64,000 nucleotides of DNA, taken from the NCBI RefSeq assembly GCF_023278565.1, contig NC_064672.1, positions 1,488,001-1,552,000 on the forward strand, given 5' to 3'. Under the pieces are notes generated by a model. The model ran no database searches and had not been told where the DNA came from. It saw only the letters and a list, made by a program, of their open reading frames with translations. This document shows, in pieces, positions 12,401 to 24,242 of this stretch. Each line of letters begins with the position of its first letter. Within the stretch, counting starts at the first letter, position 1. The stretch comes from Colletotrichum lupini (Eukaryota; Ascomycota; Sordariomycetes; Glomerellales; Glomerellaceae). The position numbers and the translations under genes were made by a program.

Positions 12401-15400
12401 TTTAACAAGTGGGGTTACGATGCTGGCCTGCCTAACCTGATGACCCAAGTCGGCGACAACATGTGGGAGCTTCACTTCATGTACGAATGGCCCGCCCAGA
12501 TTCAGCTCAACCTCTGGGGCATCAACCCGGACAACCAACCTGATGCGTCCTTCATTTACGGCGATCCCAACGGCGATGGTGTCCTTGATCGTCTGCCCCC
12601 CAGCAGTTTGTCCGACAACGTCGTGAACCTGACTTCGCCGCCACCGATGCCTGCGCTCTCCTACAAGCTGGTTCTCAACGACGCCAACTGGAACTACGTC
12701 GCCGTTCCCCAAGGAAACATGTGGATTCAGATTGCCTTCTTTTTCCTTCTCGGCCTCATGCCCATTATCCTGGCTGGACTGGCTGGCTGGATCTATATGA
12801 AGGGTTTCTACCAAGTTAAGATTAACAAATCAGGATTCTCCAAGAAGGGTTGGTTACCACTCAAGCTCGGGAATGAGTCCAACATTAACTTCGGCGAAAA
12901 AGGCAAAAGTCTCGAGATGTCCCAAATTCCTCCGTCGCCAACCGTCACGCCAGCTGCCGTTGCAGCCACCGGTGGCGCCCCCCGAAGGAAGGTCCTCATC
13001 GCCACCATGGAGTACAACATCGACGACTGGAAGATCAGCATCAAGATCGGTGGTCTTGGTGTCATGGCCAAGCTCATGAGTCAAGCTCTCACCCACGTGG
13101 ACCTGATCTGGGTTGTCCCTTGCGTTGGCGACGTCGACTACCCCATGGACCACGAAGCCGAACCGATGTTCGTTGAAGTCATGGGCGACTCCTTCGAGGT
13201 CAAGGTCAACTACCACGTCTACAAGAACATCACGTACGTCCTCCTCGATGCTCCCATCTTCCGCCAGCAAACCAAGGCCGACCCCTACATTGCGCGTATG
13301 GACGATCTCGAGAGTGCCATCCTGTACTGTGCCTGGAACAGCTGTATCGCCGAATCCATCAAGCGCTTCAACGCCGACATTTACCACATCAACGATTACC
13401 ACGGAGCTGCTGCTCCTCTTTACCTCCTCCCGCAGACTATCCCCGTCTGCTTGTCGCTTCACAATGCCGAGTTCCAGGGCATGTGGCCCATGCGAACCGA
13501 AGAAGAGCAAAAGGAAGTCTACAGCGTCTTCAACCTTCCCGCCAAGGTCGTCAAGGACTACGTTCAGTACGGTTCCGCTTTCAACCTGTTGCACGCCGCC
13601 GCCAGTTATCTTCGTATCCACCAGCGCGGTTTTGGTGCCGTCGGTGTGTCCAAGAAGTACGGTGACCGTTCTTTGGCCCGTTACCCCATTTTCTGGAGTT
13701 TGAAAAACATTGGTCAGCTGCCCAACCCGGATCCTTCCGATACTGGAGAATGGAACCCCGAGGACGATATCAGCAACTCCACCGACGAGATCAAGATCGA
13801 CGAGACCTTCGAAGCCAACCGCGCTACCCTGAGAAGACAAGCTCAAGAGTGGGCCGGTCTCGATGTGAACCCAAACGCGGATCTCTTCGTCTTCGTCGGT
13901 AGATGGAGTTTGCAAAAGGGTGTCGATCTGATTGCCGATCTGTTCCCCAGCATCCTCGAGAAGTACCCCTCTGTCCAGCTTATTGCTGTTGGCCCAGTCA
14001 TCGACTTGTACGGCAAGTTTGCTGCCCTCAAGTTGGCCAAGCTCATGGAGAAGTACCCTGGCCGTGTTTTCAGCAAGCCTGAGTTCACTCAGCTGCCTCC
14101 CTACATTTTCAGCGGTGCTGAATTCGCTCTTATCCCCTCTCGTGACGAGCCCTTCGGTCTTGTCGCCGTCGAGTTCGGTCGCAAGGGTGCCTTGGGTGTC
14201 GGTGCCCGCGTTGGTGGCTTGGGCCAGATGCCTGGCTTCTGGTTCACCGTTGAGTCGATGAGTCCTCAGCATTTGCTTCACCAATTCAAGCAGGCCATTG
14301 CTTCGGCTCTTGCTTGCAAGCCTAGAAAGCGTGCTCTTATGCGCGCATGGAGTGCCAAGCAGCGTTTCCCCGTGGCGCAATGGATCAGACAACTCGACAC
14401 TCTGTACAACGACTCCATCAAGGTTCACAACAAGGAGGCTGCCAAGCAGAAGAAGGCTGGCGGCATTCGCAACCTCACCGACTCTTCCTTGAGATCAAGC
14501 GTTGCCGTCAGCGAGTACGGTGCTGAGCTCACCCCCACTGGCTCGAGAGCTCCCTCACCTCTCCCGCCGCCGAGCCGTATCGCCAGCCCTGCCGGCCGCC
14601 TCAACTCTCCCGACCTCCAGACACCCAACATGCCGTGGTCGACGATCTCCTCTTCCCGTCGCAGCTCTTTCTCGAGCTCAATCGGTGGCCGTGACAGTAT
14701 GCTTGCGCCCCGCGACAGCATGTTTGCCAGCGGTCGTGAGAGTATGGTTAGCGTTGACAGCTTCGCGATTCGCGCCCAGAACGACATCTCCTCTCCCCAG
14801 ACTCCCGGCTTCGGCGACGCTCTTGGCCTGCCCCAGCCGAGTTTCTACAAGCAGCAGCGCAACAGCTCTCAGCTGTCCCTGCCCGATGTCGTCGGTGATC
14901 GCCACGACCTCAAGCTGCAAAATGTGGACCAGAACTTTACTGATAAGAACGGAGAGTTCTACGCCGAGTTCGAACAGATGCTCAACAAGCTTACAGCCAA
15001 GAACTCAGGCACAGACCTTTGCATTGAAACCTATCTCAAGAAGAGTGAGAAGAAGTGGTTCGCAAGATACAGAGACGCCAAGCTCGGCCGCAGAGATCAC
15101 AGCAGATCAAGAAGCCCTGCGCCTGGCAGCCGCCCTGGCTCCAGCAAGGGACTCGGTGCCAAATTCGACGTCGATGAGCGTGGCCGTAGTCGCACCCCTA
15201 GTGGACTCACCGGAGCGTCTCGCTACGATGACAGCCCTGTCGACGACGAGTTCCTTCTGGGCGACAACTACAACGCGCCTACTGGTCTCAAGAAGATCCT
15301 GTCCATTCGCATTGGCGACTGGCCCATCTACGCCTTCTTCCTTGCCTTCGCTCAAGTTATCTCCATCAACTCGTACCAGATTGTTCTGCTTACGGGTGAC

Positions 15401-16597
15401 ACCAACCAGACGCCTCTGAAGCTTTACATCGTCGCCGCGACGTACCTAGTAACATCAGCCCTGTGGTGGATCCTGGTGCGCTTCACCAAGTCCGTTTACG
15501 CCTTGTCTCTGCCCTGGGTCTTCTTCGGCCTCGCTTTCGCCCTCCTGGGAATCTCGCCTTACCTGACTCCTTGGCAAGCCAGCGCTGCTATGCAAGACGC
15601 CGCCACTGCCATTTATGCTGCTGGCGCCAGCGCTGGTGCTCTGTCATTCGCACTCAACTTTGGTGACGAAGGTGGTGCTCCCACGAAGCAATGGATTACT
15701 CGTGCCTTGGCCGTCGCCGGTGTTGCTCAGGTTTACTCCCTGATGCTCTGGTACTGGGGATCTCTTACTCACACCCCGGAGACTTCCCCGTTGGCCTTCT
15801 TCGACGGTACCAATATCTCCAAGGGTATTGTCGTCTGTATTCCTATCGCCATCATGCTCTGGTCCATCGGTCTTGTCCTGTTCTTTGGTCTTCCTGACTA
15901 CTACCGCCAGGCGCCCGACAACATCCCCGGATTTTACATCTCTCTCGCCCGCCGCAAGCTTGTACCCGTCTTCTTCATCATGATCATCATCCAGAACTAC
16001 TGGCTCTCGGCGCCTTACGGCCGCAACTGGGGTTTCCTCTTCGCCTCGCAGTTCATCCCTGGATGGGGTGTTGTTCTTCTCGCCCTTGGATTCTTCGTCG
16101 TCCTCTGGTCCATCATCCTCTACCTCTTCTCCTTCTTCTCCGAGAGCCACACATGGCTTCTGCCAATCTTCGCCATCGGCCTGTGCGCTCCTCGTTGGGC
16201 GCAGATGCTTTGGGGTACCAGCAGCATGGGCATGTACCTTCCCTGGGCTGGTGGCCCTGTTGGCTCGGCCATTCTGTCTCGCTGCCTGTGGCTGTGGCTT
16301 GGCCTCTTGGACAACATTCAGGGTGTCGGTCTGGGTATGATGCTGCTCGCGACGCTGACTCGCCAGCACGTGTTGGCCGTTCTCATCGGCGCACAAATTG
16401 TGGGCAGTGCCTCCACGATGCTGGCGCGCGCGACGAGTCCCAACGCTCTCTCGCCCAACACAACCTTCCCTGATTTCTCCCAGGGCCTGATGCCCGGAGT
16501 CTCAAGTTACTGGTTCTGGATCTGCCTGGGCTTCCAGCTGGTGATCCCTATCCTCTTCTTCAAGTTCTTCAGAAAGGAGCAGGTATCAAAGCCTTAA
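9442..16597 (+). CDS. ags1: Alpha-1,3-glucan synthase
   Basis: Three exons, 9442..9861, 9924..10039 and 10093..16597, give 2346 aa, close to the roughly 2400 aa usual for the family. The enzyme makes cell-wall alpha-1,3-glucan at the plasma membrane. Domains in order are a signal peptide (1-22), an extracellular GH13 domain (about 50-560; motifs IDGFRIDKAV and VVGEITSG), a linker, and one membrane helix at about 1055-1080. Next come a cytosolic GT5 glycogen/starch-synthase domain (about 1143-1600; KIGGLG nucleotide-sugar motif and SRDEPFGLVAVEFG), a Ser/Pro-rich linker (about 1645-1900) and a C-terminal multi-helix membrane domain (about 1918-2340) thought to export the polymer. The ATG at 9442 is the first in frame, has A at -3 (CAAA before the ATG) and opens directly into a signal peptide. 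The last exon is 6.5 kb with no intron. Its divergent neighbour is the amylase-like gene. Every expected domain is present and no break is seen. Confidence 0.98.
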
Positions 16598-17969
16598 AGA
16601 GATCATGCAAATGTTACTGCGATGCGAAACAAAAAACACAAATACCCGGAGGCCGCGATGCGCTTTGCGCCGCAAAACAAAAGCGCCGCGCCGCGCCGCG
16701 CCTCTTGTCACGTTTGGTCTTTGGGTCAGGGGTCCGGTTCACTTCCGACTTATGGGGCCTATTTTGGTTGTATAATGATGTATAACTTCTTTCTATATAC
16801 ACACACATAACTATCGCGTTTGAACAAAAGCGTTCGTTCATGGTCTACGAATTGGCTCTCTCGCGCGAGCGCTCGCATATCCGAGGGGGAAAATAGGGAC
16901 GAAGGGGCAAAAAAGCCTCCGTCTCTTTGCATGTTATTTCTCATTCTCATTTACAAAACACATACACGCTGTTCTCTGGTCTCTTTGAGAGTTACAGAAA
17001 GCGGCGGGAGGCTGGGAGGCGAAAACCAATCTTTGACGGCAACAACGCTCATGGGAAATTATTTAGATTTAGACTCACGCTATGTCCTCGCTCTTTTTTA
17101 TTTATTCTTGAATCATGAATAATACCTTTGCAATCAATGAGTTCCTGTTCCCTTTGCATTTGCCTTGACTGAGCCGTGACGAACAGATTGAACCACCGCC
17201 TCGACTTGTTGAGAAGATGTAAGTACGCCGCCCATTTACACATTTCCATCCAAGCTCTTGACTGACCTTCCATTGACTGATCCGCCGCGGGGTAGGTGGA
17301 ATCATGCTGCAAACGAACACCAATCGCCTCATACTCCACGGCTCATTCCGAAGCAAGCTGCAACTCTGGCACCACTCACCCGAAGAAACTTGGCACCTAA
17401 AGCGCGGTACTCGCGATAATAGGCACCGGACTCCGAGGCCGTTGTGCTTTCCGACTTTATCCCTCCGGGATTCCCAGAATACGAAGATGCGCGTCTGCTA
17501 GCGTGCATACCGAAAATTAAAGATATGGGCGGGATTAGAGTCAAGGTTTAGGTTACCAAGCTCAAGACGGCAGGTCGATGCAAGGTACGGGATGTGATAC
17601 GTAGGATTTGGTGTTGGACGCCCAGTCCAGGTGTGGACCGGCGTTGCTTGGCTTCCAAGGCGAGGTCGCCTCGGGGGTGGAGATGTCGCTGCGACGACTG
17701 CCGAAAGAGGATGGGAGACCGGGGTTTCTTCACGCTGGGTGCATGGCGTGTCGTGGTGTCGACATTGTCGATACGAGATCGTCAAGAGGTGATCTTATGG
17801 TATCACGCGAGAGCGGGCATGTTTGCCAACGGCTCTTTCTCATAAATGGCGCTCATCATCCTGCGAGTATGTCATGGAGAGAAGAGGAAGAGTCAGGGAC
17901 TGACTGGGTCTTCTGAACGATCATTCCGTTTGAGACTTTACATTCGTTTTCTTGACTGACCGACCGACC
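16598..17969. other. Intergenic between ags1 and the subtilase gene
   Basis: It contains the ags1 3' untranslated region and the subtilase promoter. A small GC-only repeat (CGCGC units) lies at about 16683-16702. The small reading frames show no family resemblance, and I see no further gene. Confidence 0.6.
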
Positions 17970-20900
17970 ATGCGTGTCGCGAGTGCCATCATCTCCGTCT
18001 TGGCCTTGGCCGGCGCGGGAACAGCCCGAGTATCCCGGCGCGCCGTCGACGAAGATGCTCGTCCTTCCAACGACACGGCCGTCGCGCCCAAGAAGTTCAT
18101 TGTCGAGCTCGAGCAGGTTCGTTTTTTGACTTCCTGCCCATAGAAGAAACCATTAGACTATCTTAGTAAGAGGAGAGATGCTAATGCGCCTGATAGGGAG
18201 CCGACAAGGATGCCGTAGTCCAGCAGCTCCAGGCCAACGACCCGGGCAGCAAGATCCTCAAGGTCTTTGACTCGTCCCTCTTCAACGGCATCGCCGTCGA
18301 GTCGGACAGCGAGAACACGGACTCGCTCGAGGCGATCGTGCCCGTCGTCAAGGCATGGCACTCGACGCGCATTCAGCTCGCGCCCGTCGTGGCGGGGGAG
18401 TCGTTTAGCGACGATGCGAGGGCGCTCAATTACTCCATCCACTGGATGACGGGCGTGGACAAGCTCCATGAGCAGGGGATCTTTGGAAAGGGCGTCAAGG
18501 TTGGCGTTGTTGATACGGGGACGGAGTATACGCATCCTGCTGTGAGTTTACTTTCTTTTCCGCGTCTGTCTGGGGGAGGGAGTGGTGAATGAAGAGATCT
18601 GATGGGCTGACGTGATGTGAACACTAGCTTGGTGGGTGCTTTGGTGAGGGGTGTAAGGTTGCTGCTGGGTATGACTTTGTTGGTGACGAGAGTGAGTTCA
18701 TGACGACCAACACGCGTTGAGCTGAGGACAGAAACTGACTTGTGCAGCGAATTGGCCTTACCCCGGAGCAGAGCGTCAACCTGACGAGGACCCCATGGAC
18801 CAGGCCGGTCACGGAACGCACGTCGCCGGTATCATTGCCGGCAAGAGCTCCGAGTATGTGACGACGTCTCAAGACTAGCTTGGTCAGGGAAAAGAAAGCC
18901 TTAGCTAAACGTGTCGAATAGGTTCACCGGAGTTGCCCCTGAAGCCACAATCTACTCATACAAGGTCTTCGGCCCTAATGTGAGTTGCTCAGTCTGGTCC
19001 CCCCGCCCCTTGGAGACATGCTGACATCAATAATCCTCAGGAGGGCACAGCCGAGGAAGTCTTAATCGAAGCTTTCCTGCGCGCCTTTGACGACGGCGTC
19101 GACATCATCACCGCCTCTGTCGGCTCCACCGGCGGCTGGTCCGACAACGCCTGGGCCCTCGTGGCCTCCCGCATCGTCGAGCAGGGCGTCGTCGTCACCA
19201 TCGCCGCTGGTAACTCGGGCGACGTGGGACCCTTCTTCCCCAGCAGCGGCGCCGCCGGCAAAGACGTGCTCGCCATCGGCTCCGCCGACGCCTCCATCGT
19301 CTCGGCCCGCCAGTTCGCCGGCACCTTCACGCTCGACGGCCAGTCCAACCGCACCATCCTCGGCTACCGTCCCGCCGAGGAGCTCTTCCCCGCCGAGATC
19401 GTCGGCTGGCCCATCGTCCCCGTCACGCTCAACATCAGCGTCGAGAACGACGCCTGCTCGCCGCTCCCCGAGGGTCTCAACTTCACAAACACCATCCCGC
19501 TCGTGCGCTTCGACGAGGGGTGCCAGGATTACATCCGCCAGCGATGGGTCCAGGAGCGCGGCGCGCGCTTCATGCTCTTCTACCTTACCGACCGGCCCGT
19601 CGTCGGCTTCTCGGGCTCCGGCTGGGCGCAGAGCAAATGGGGCCTACTGTCCAAGGACGCGGGCGAGGCCATTGTCAAGACGGTCATCGCCGGCGGCAGC
19701 GTCACGGCCGACTTCTCGCTCGACCAAAACAGCAACTACGTCGCCATGTACAACGCCGGCGGCGGGAAGCCGTCGCAGTTCACCTCGTGGGGCGGTACCT
19801 TTGACCTCGAGCTCAAGCCCGATGTCACGGCGCCGGGCGGGCGCATCTTTGCTCCGTTCATCGGCCACCGCTACCGCGACCTGTCGGGAACGTCCATGGC
19901 CTGCCCGTACGTCGCTGGCGTAGCGGCGCTGTATATCGGCGCGCGCGGCGGGCGCTTCGTACACGGCGCGGGCTTTGCTAAAGCGCTGCACGCGCGCATC
20001 GTCGCCTCCGGCCGCGCGATCCCGTGGTCCGACGGCACGACGAAGGATTTCGGGTTCTGGGCGCCGCCTATCCAGGTCGGCAGCGGGTTGATCGACGCCG
20101 TCTCGGTGTTGAACGCCACGTCGCAGTTGTCTGGGGAGACCAAATTTGCGTTGAACGACACGCATCATTTCTCGCGGTACCATCAGGTCGATGTGACGAA
20201 TACCGGCCCCACGGAGCTCGAGTATATCTTTACGGTGCAGAATGCCGCTGGATTCGAGGCGTATTGGACTGCTGAGGCTGCTGATGCGGGGATTTCTGCT
20301 GTGCCGCGCATCAAGGATCTTGTTGAGATTGAGCCGGTCAAGATTGGGGCTGTTGTCAGCTTGCCGGCGGGCGGGTTCAAGGTTGGGCCTGGGCAGACCA
20401 AGACTGCGAAGTGAGTACTCTCCTGATTCCGTTTTGATATGTTGATGACTGGCCCGAAGGATTTTCTGGGCGGTCGCTTCATGGGAACCGCAATGATGGC
20501 AGTCGGCTAACACTAAGACTTCAGGTTCTCCTTTGACATTCCTCAAGGTCTCAACGCTTCGAGACTTCCCGTCTTCAGCGGCAAGATTCTCATTGGATCG
20601 AGCGCCGGCGATGTGCTCTCGGTGCCCTACTATGGTAGGCCTTGGTCGCCTCTTCGCGTGAAGCTTTTACTAACAAATTCCCCAAAGGTGTCGGCGGCAG
20701 CATCAAGCATGACATTGCTGACATGTTTTACACCTCCTACGGATACCCTCGTGTCTCGTCTGGTGTTAACCGGACCGCTCTCTCTGAGAAGTCTAGGTAC
20801 GGTTTCCAAGTATACAAGTGAAGGGAGACAACAGACTTACACCCATCAACAGCTTCACCTTTGATCTCTCCCTCGCCAAGCAAGACTTTGTCAGGCTCCA

Positions 20901-21448
20901 AGTCGCTCTGACCTGGGGCTCTCGCCAGGTTCGCTGGGATGTAAGCAAATACTCTGTCTCCTCTCAAAGAACCGAGGAATACTAATTCCTGTCTTCTCTG
21001 CAGGTCTACGAACCCACCTACCAAGAGCGTGAGTGGGTATACCCTCCCGTCGTCGGCGAGAACAAGTACGTCGGCTCCGTCGCCAGCTTCGACGTCTACA
21101 ACAGCGTCAACTACCCCGTCTTCGATCCGGCCACCGACAGCGTGAACAACACCTTCTCGTACCCTCTCCAGGACCAGTCTCGTGATTCGCCCTACGAGTC
21201 GTGGTGGCTTGGCAAGCTGGCGGATGGAAGCCAGATTAAGCCTGGAAAGTACAAGTCAGTCATCCCTCACCTGGATTTCATACCATCTATGTGGCCACGT
21301 AGACTAACACCCACGAACTAGATGGCGTATCGCGGCTTTGAAGGCCTTTGGTAACCCCAAGGCGTCGGATAACTGGGAGATTTTCGAGACGCCTGTGATT
21401 GAGGTCCTTCCGCTTGCCGGGAGCAATGCCACCGCTTTCCGGCGTTGA
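17970..21448 (+). CDS. Secreted subtilisin-like serine protease (S8 family)
   Basis: Eleven exons: 17970..18116, 18197..18541, 18628..18691, 18748..18853, 18922..18979, 19041..20410, 20525..20634, 20688..20796, 20853..20940, 21004..21254 and 21322..21448. All junctions are GT-AG and keep phase, giving 924 aa. A signal peptide (about 1-19) and an inhibitor-type propeptide (KKFIVELEQ onward) precede the S8 domain. Catalytic residues are Asp in VGVVDTGTEYTHP, His in GHGTHVAGIIAG and Ser in GTSMACPYVAGVA. The long insert between His and Ser fits a protease-associated domain. The region after Ser resembles the beta-sandwich (Fn3-like) tail of C5a-peptidase/Vpr-type subtilases. It probably degrades extracellular protein. 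It runs tail to tail with the RNase H-like gene, with 124 bases between the stop codons. The start is the first ATG and begins the signal peptide. Exon edges are by eye. Family assignment is firm and substrate unknown. Confidence 0.94.
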
Positions 21449-21572
21449 AAACTCTACTACGATCTAATGTAATATCGCTCTCCAATCCCTGTAGATTCAC
21501 GATAAATCCAAACCACTTTTTCGTGCGCCCCAAGTGCTCCCAATGTAGTCCCATCAGCCCGCAAGTGTATCA

Positions 21573-22556
21573 TCATTCCATCGCAACCAACTCATCACCA
21601 GCCGCACTTGGCTTGCCCGCATCAGCGTCCTTACCTATCTCCTTACCAAAGATACTCTTCTCGTCAAAGAAATTTACCTCCTGCTCGAGGGCAGCCTTTG
21701 CGAGCCGGTCCGCCTCCTTATTCTCCTTCTTCGGCACCTGCCAAAACTCCACCGCCACGCCCGCCTGGCCCAGCGACATCATGGTGAGCATCAAATTATC
21801 CCACAGATCCTCGTTCTTGACCTTTTCGCCCTTTGTGTTCTTCCACCCGTTGGCGAGCCACTTCTTCATGTGCGGCGGCTCGCCGTTCCTGCCGCCCGCG
21901 ACACCCTCGACGAGATACGCCGAGTCGCTCTTGACGACGACGTGGTGCAACTTGAATGACGGCTGCGACCGCCGCGACAGCGACCGCATGGTGGGCAGTC
22001 CCTTGGTGGCAATCGTCGTCGCCTCCATCAAGCCCACAATGGCGGCGTAGAGGTCCGCGCGCTGCTGCGTGTGCTGCGGGCGGTCGCGGCCGTCGCTGCC
22101 GTCCGTGTCCTTCATGACGTGGCCCCGGTCTTTGGCGTCGGGGATGCGGCAGGCGCGGTTGAGCGGGTTGCCGGGGCCGAGGTGGACGCCGACGGCGGAC
22201 TTGGTGGGCGGCTGATCGGGACTGTTCTGGGGCGGGCAGACGCCGTGGACGGCGATGACGAGGGAGTCAGTGTGGTGGGAGAGAGCCGCCGCGGGCTTGT
22301 CGTCGTCGTCGTCTCCGAATTGGATGGTGCGGACCGTGATGTTGGTGTTGGCGAGGGTGGTCCGGGTGAGGGCGTTGTGGCAGCGTACGTGGACGAGGTT
22401 GAGGGGCCCGTGGGAGCCGGGGAGTTCTAGGTCGGTTGGGTTCTCGCCGTAGAGATTTGTGTGGTCGTGGGGGAAGCGGCGGACGACGTAGCCGTCCGAG
22501 TTTGGCTCGACGAGGAGGCCGACGGGGTGGTTGGCGTGAGGGTCGTGACGAACCAT
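21573..22556 (-). CDS. RNase H-fold domain protein with substituted active site
   Basis: A single-exon frame of 327 aa. The RNase H-like fold runs from about residue 98 to 292. Strand 1 reads LVIAVHGVC, the helix reads TQQRADLYAAIVGL, the next strand reads VVVKSDSAYLVEGV, and the last helix reads KKENKEADRLAKAAL. In active RNase H1 these positions carry Asp, Glu, Asp and Asp. Here they are His104, Asp168, Asp211 and Asp283, so the first metal ligand is lost and the second changed. The N-terminal 90 residues are a lineage-specific extension ending in an acidic DDDDD run. No reverse transcriptase or other transposon domain is adjacent, so it looks like a host gene of the fungal RNase H-like group. 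Whether it still cleaves RNA:DNA hybrids is doubtful from sequence. It is convergent with the subtilase gene. Confidence 0.8.
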   Translation of the reverse strand: MVRHDPHANHPVGLLVEPNSDGYVVRRFPHDHTNLYGENPTDLELPGSHGPLNLVHVRCHNALTRTTLANTNITVRTIQFGDDDDDKPAAALSHHTDSLVIAVHGVCPPQNSPDQPPTKSAVGVHLGPGNPLNRACRIPDAKDRGHVMKDTDGSDGRDRPQHTQQRADLYAAIVGLMEATTIATKGLPTMRSLSRRSQPSFKLHHVVVKSDSAYLVEGVAGGRNGEPPHMKKWLANGWKNTKGEKVKNEDLWDNLMLTMMSLGQAGVAVEFWQVPKKENKEADRLAKAALEQEVNFFDEKSIFGKEIGKDADAGKPSAAGDELVAME

Positions 22557-23777
22557 TTTGGCGGGGTCGTGAATGGCGGTGTATTCGTGTCGTGAACGAG
22601 GTTAGGGATCTCTGTCGGCGAGGTTTACGATCCGTCTTAAATGTTTGAGCGGTCCACAGTGATGAGATAATAAAAGTGACAGGTGAGAAGGATGAGATGG
22701 ATGAGAATGAGAGTGGCAAGCGTGAGAATGGAGTGAAGTGGAGATGCAGCGTTCCATCAAAACTGCACTGGCGTTCCCACTTTTCCCCGGTCCGCTTTCT
22801 TCTGTCTCTCGACTAAATGTCAGACTAATGAAATGTCCAGTGCTACCAGAATCGGATATTCAATGAGCTGTGAATCATTCTCGAGCTTCCCAAGTATGTA
22901 GTCGGATTGTCGCCCGTATTCCACTTTGCCTGAGGTGGAAGATGAGAAGACGGCACCGGAGAGGTCTTGCCGGACCCGGCAGACAGATAGTGGGTTCCGG
23001 ATGCCGACCGGGCCCGCTTTCACGCCGAGTTGCACAATACTTCGTTCACAGGTCCAGGACCACGAGTGCCTTTGCAGGAAGGCGAATATGTAGAAATAGC
23101 GCACGCCTCCACTTGTCAAGTTAGATCTGGCTGCAATGGCTTACGTTTGACAGCCCCCAAACCTACCAAGAATATCGTGACCTTCCATCACCAAATGCAG
23201 GCGTTTGATGGATGCTCATCAGTATTCAGGACTCGCTTTACGATCTCGGTTCAAGGAGAAATGCGGGACCCAAGTAGAATATCCACTTCTCACGCCGAAT
23301 TAAAAGGCTAGTGTATTAATGTAGTCATGAGTGTATGCATCTTTTCAAGTGAAAGGGGGATGGGATCTCGGCCATGCCCAGTGATACTGGAGTTTTTAAC
23401 AATGCTTGATTGCTGACTCTACTTCCATGCGCACCTAGTTTTCCCACGCTGTACCATAAACCATGCTTTCTCATACTCGTTGAAGTCAAAATTACTCAGG
23501 GCTTCCTTCGATTGCCCAGCAGGACCGACGTGCCCGTAACGATGTTCAATCTTCTAGTGACGTCTTCGAGGGAAGCGGAAAACCTTGCCCACACCCTTGC
23601 CCTCGGCCTCGGAGCGTTCAAAGACATTCGATCTTCAAACACTCTATAAGACCATCACTGTTTGCGCATTTCGGCCAGTAGCTGGGATCGGTATCGGGTT
23701 CTTGGTAGGCATCAAACAAAGCTCATGATTGAGACAGTAAGTCCTGCCCGGCTCGGCCTTGTCGACGAAGCCGATGA
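22557..23777. other. Intergenic, no supported gene
   Basis: It lies upstream of the RNase H-like gene and downstream of the coiled-coil gene. Several small frames (up to about 95 codons) lack motifs or splice structure. Nothing else is recognised. Confidence 0.55.
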
Positions 23778-24242
23778 TCAAAGTACCTGCTCTTCCAACG
23801 TCTTGATCACGGCTCTGGCCTCCTCAAGCTCGGCCTTGATACGTTCGTGCTCTTCCCTCAGCTGGCCGAGTTCGTTGGCGAGGTTGATCCTCGCCGCGCT
23901 CTCCCTCTTCCACCATTCTCTGGCGATAGCAGGCCGACACTGGCGATTTTCCATCCGCTTCCGAAAGAGCAAGAAGTCGAGCTCCAGTCTGTCGTGCCTG
24001 CGTCTCAGCTCTGCGGTCTCGGCGTCCACTCTGCCCGGGGTTTCTGCGCGCCGAAGGCCTTCCGCGGCGCTAGGTGCCTGTGCGCCGGAGGAGTTGCGGA
24101 CGGCAGTGCTCTCGCCTCCTGTGAAGGAGCGCATCAGTGTTTCGAATTTTGACTGCGATTTTTTGATGGAGTCCAAGACTTGAGGGGCGGTCTGGAATGG
24201 CTGAAATTGCTGCGGCTGCGGCTGCGGCTTTGCGGTAGACAT
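23778..24242 (-). CDS. Predicted coiled-coil protein, function unknown
   Basis: A frame of 154 aa starting at ATG 24242. The N-terminus is Gln/Pro-rich (PQPQPQQFQPFQ). From about residue 75 to the end it is a charged helix with heptad-like spacing (ELRRRHDRLELDF, LGQLREEHERIKAELEEA, VIKTLEEQ), predicting a coiled coil. The stop follows directly after EEQVL. A donor-like GTACTT overlaps the last codons, so a short extra exon is possible, although the nearest AG that keeps frame also meets a stop quickly. An overlapping plus-strand frame (23662-24183) is its shadow and shows no family features. I do not recognise the family. It could be a lineage-restricted scaffold-type protein. Confidence 0.55.
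   Translation of the reverse strand: MSTAKPQPQPQQFQPFQTAPQVLDSIKKSQSKFETLMRSFTGGESTAVRNSSGAQAPSAAEGLRRAETPGRVDAETAELRRRHDRLELDFLLFRKRMENRQCRPAIAREWWKRESAARINLANELGQLREEHERIKAELEEARAVIKTLEEQVL

Noticed and set aside
12854..14428. A 524-codon minus-strand frame inside ags1
   Set aside because: It overlaps the conserved GT5 domain of ags1 on the opposite strand; low-complexity Val/Asp/Gly-rich shadow.
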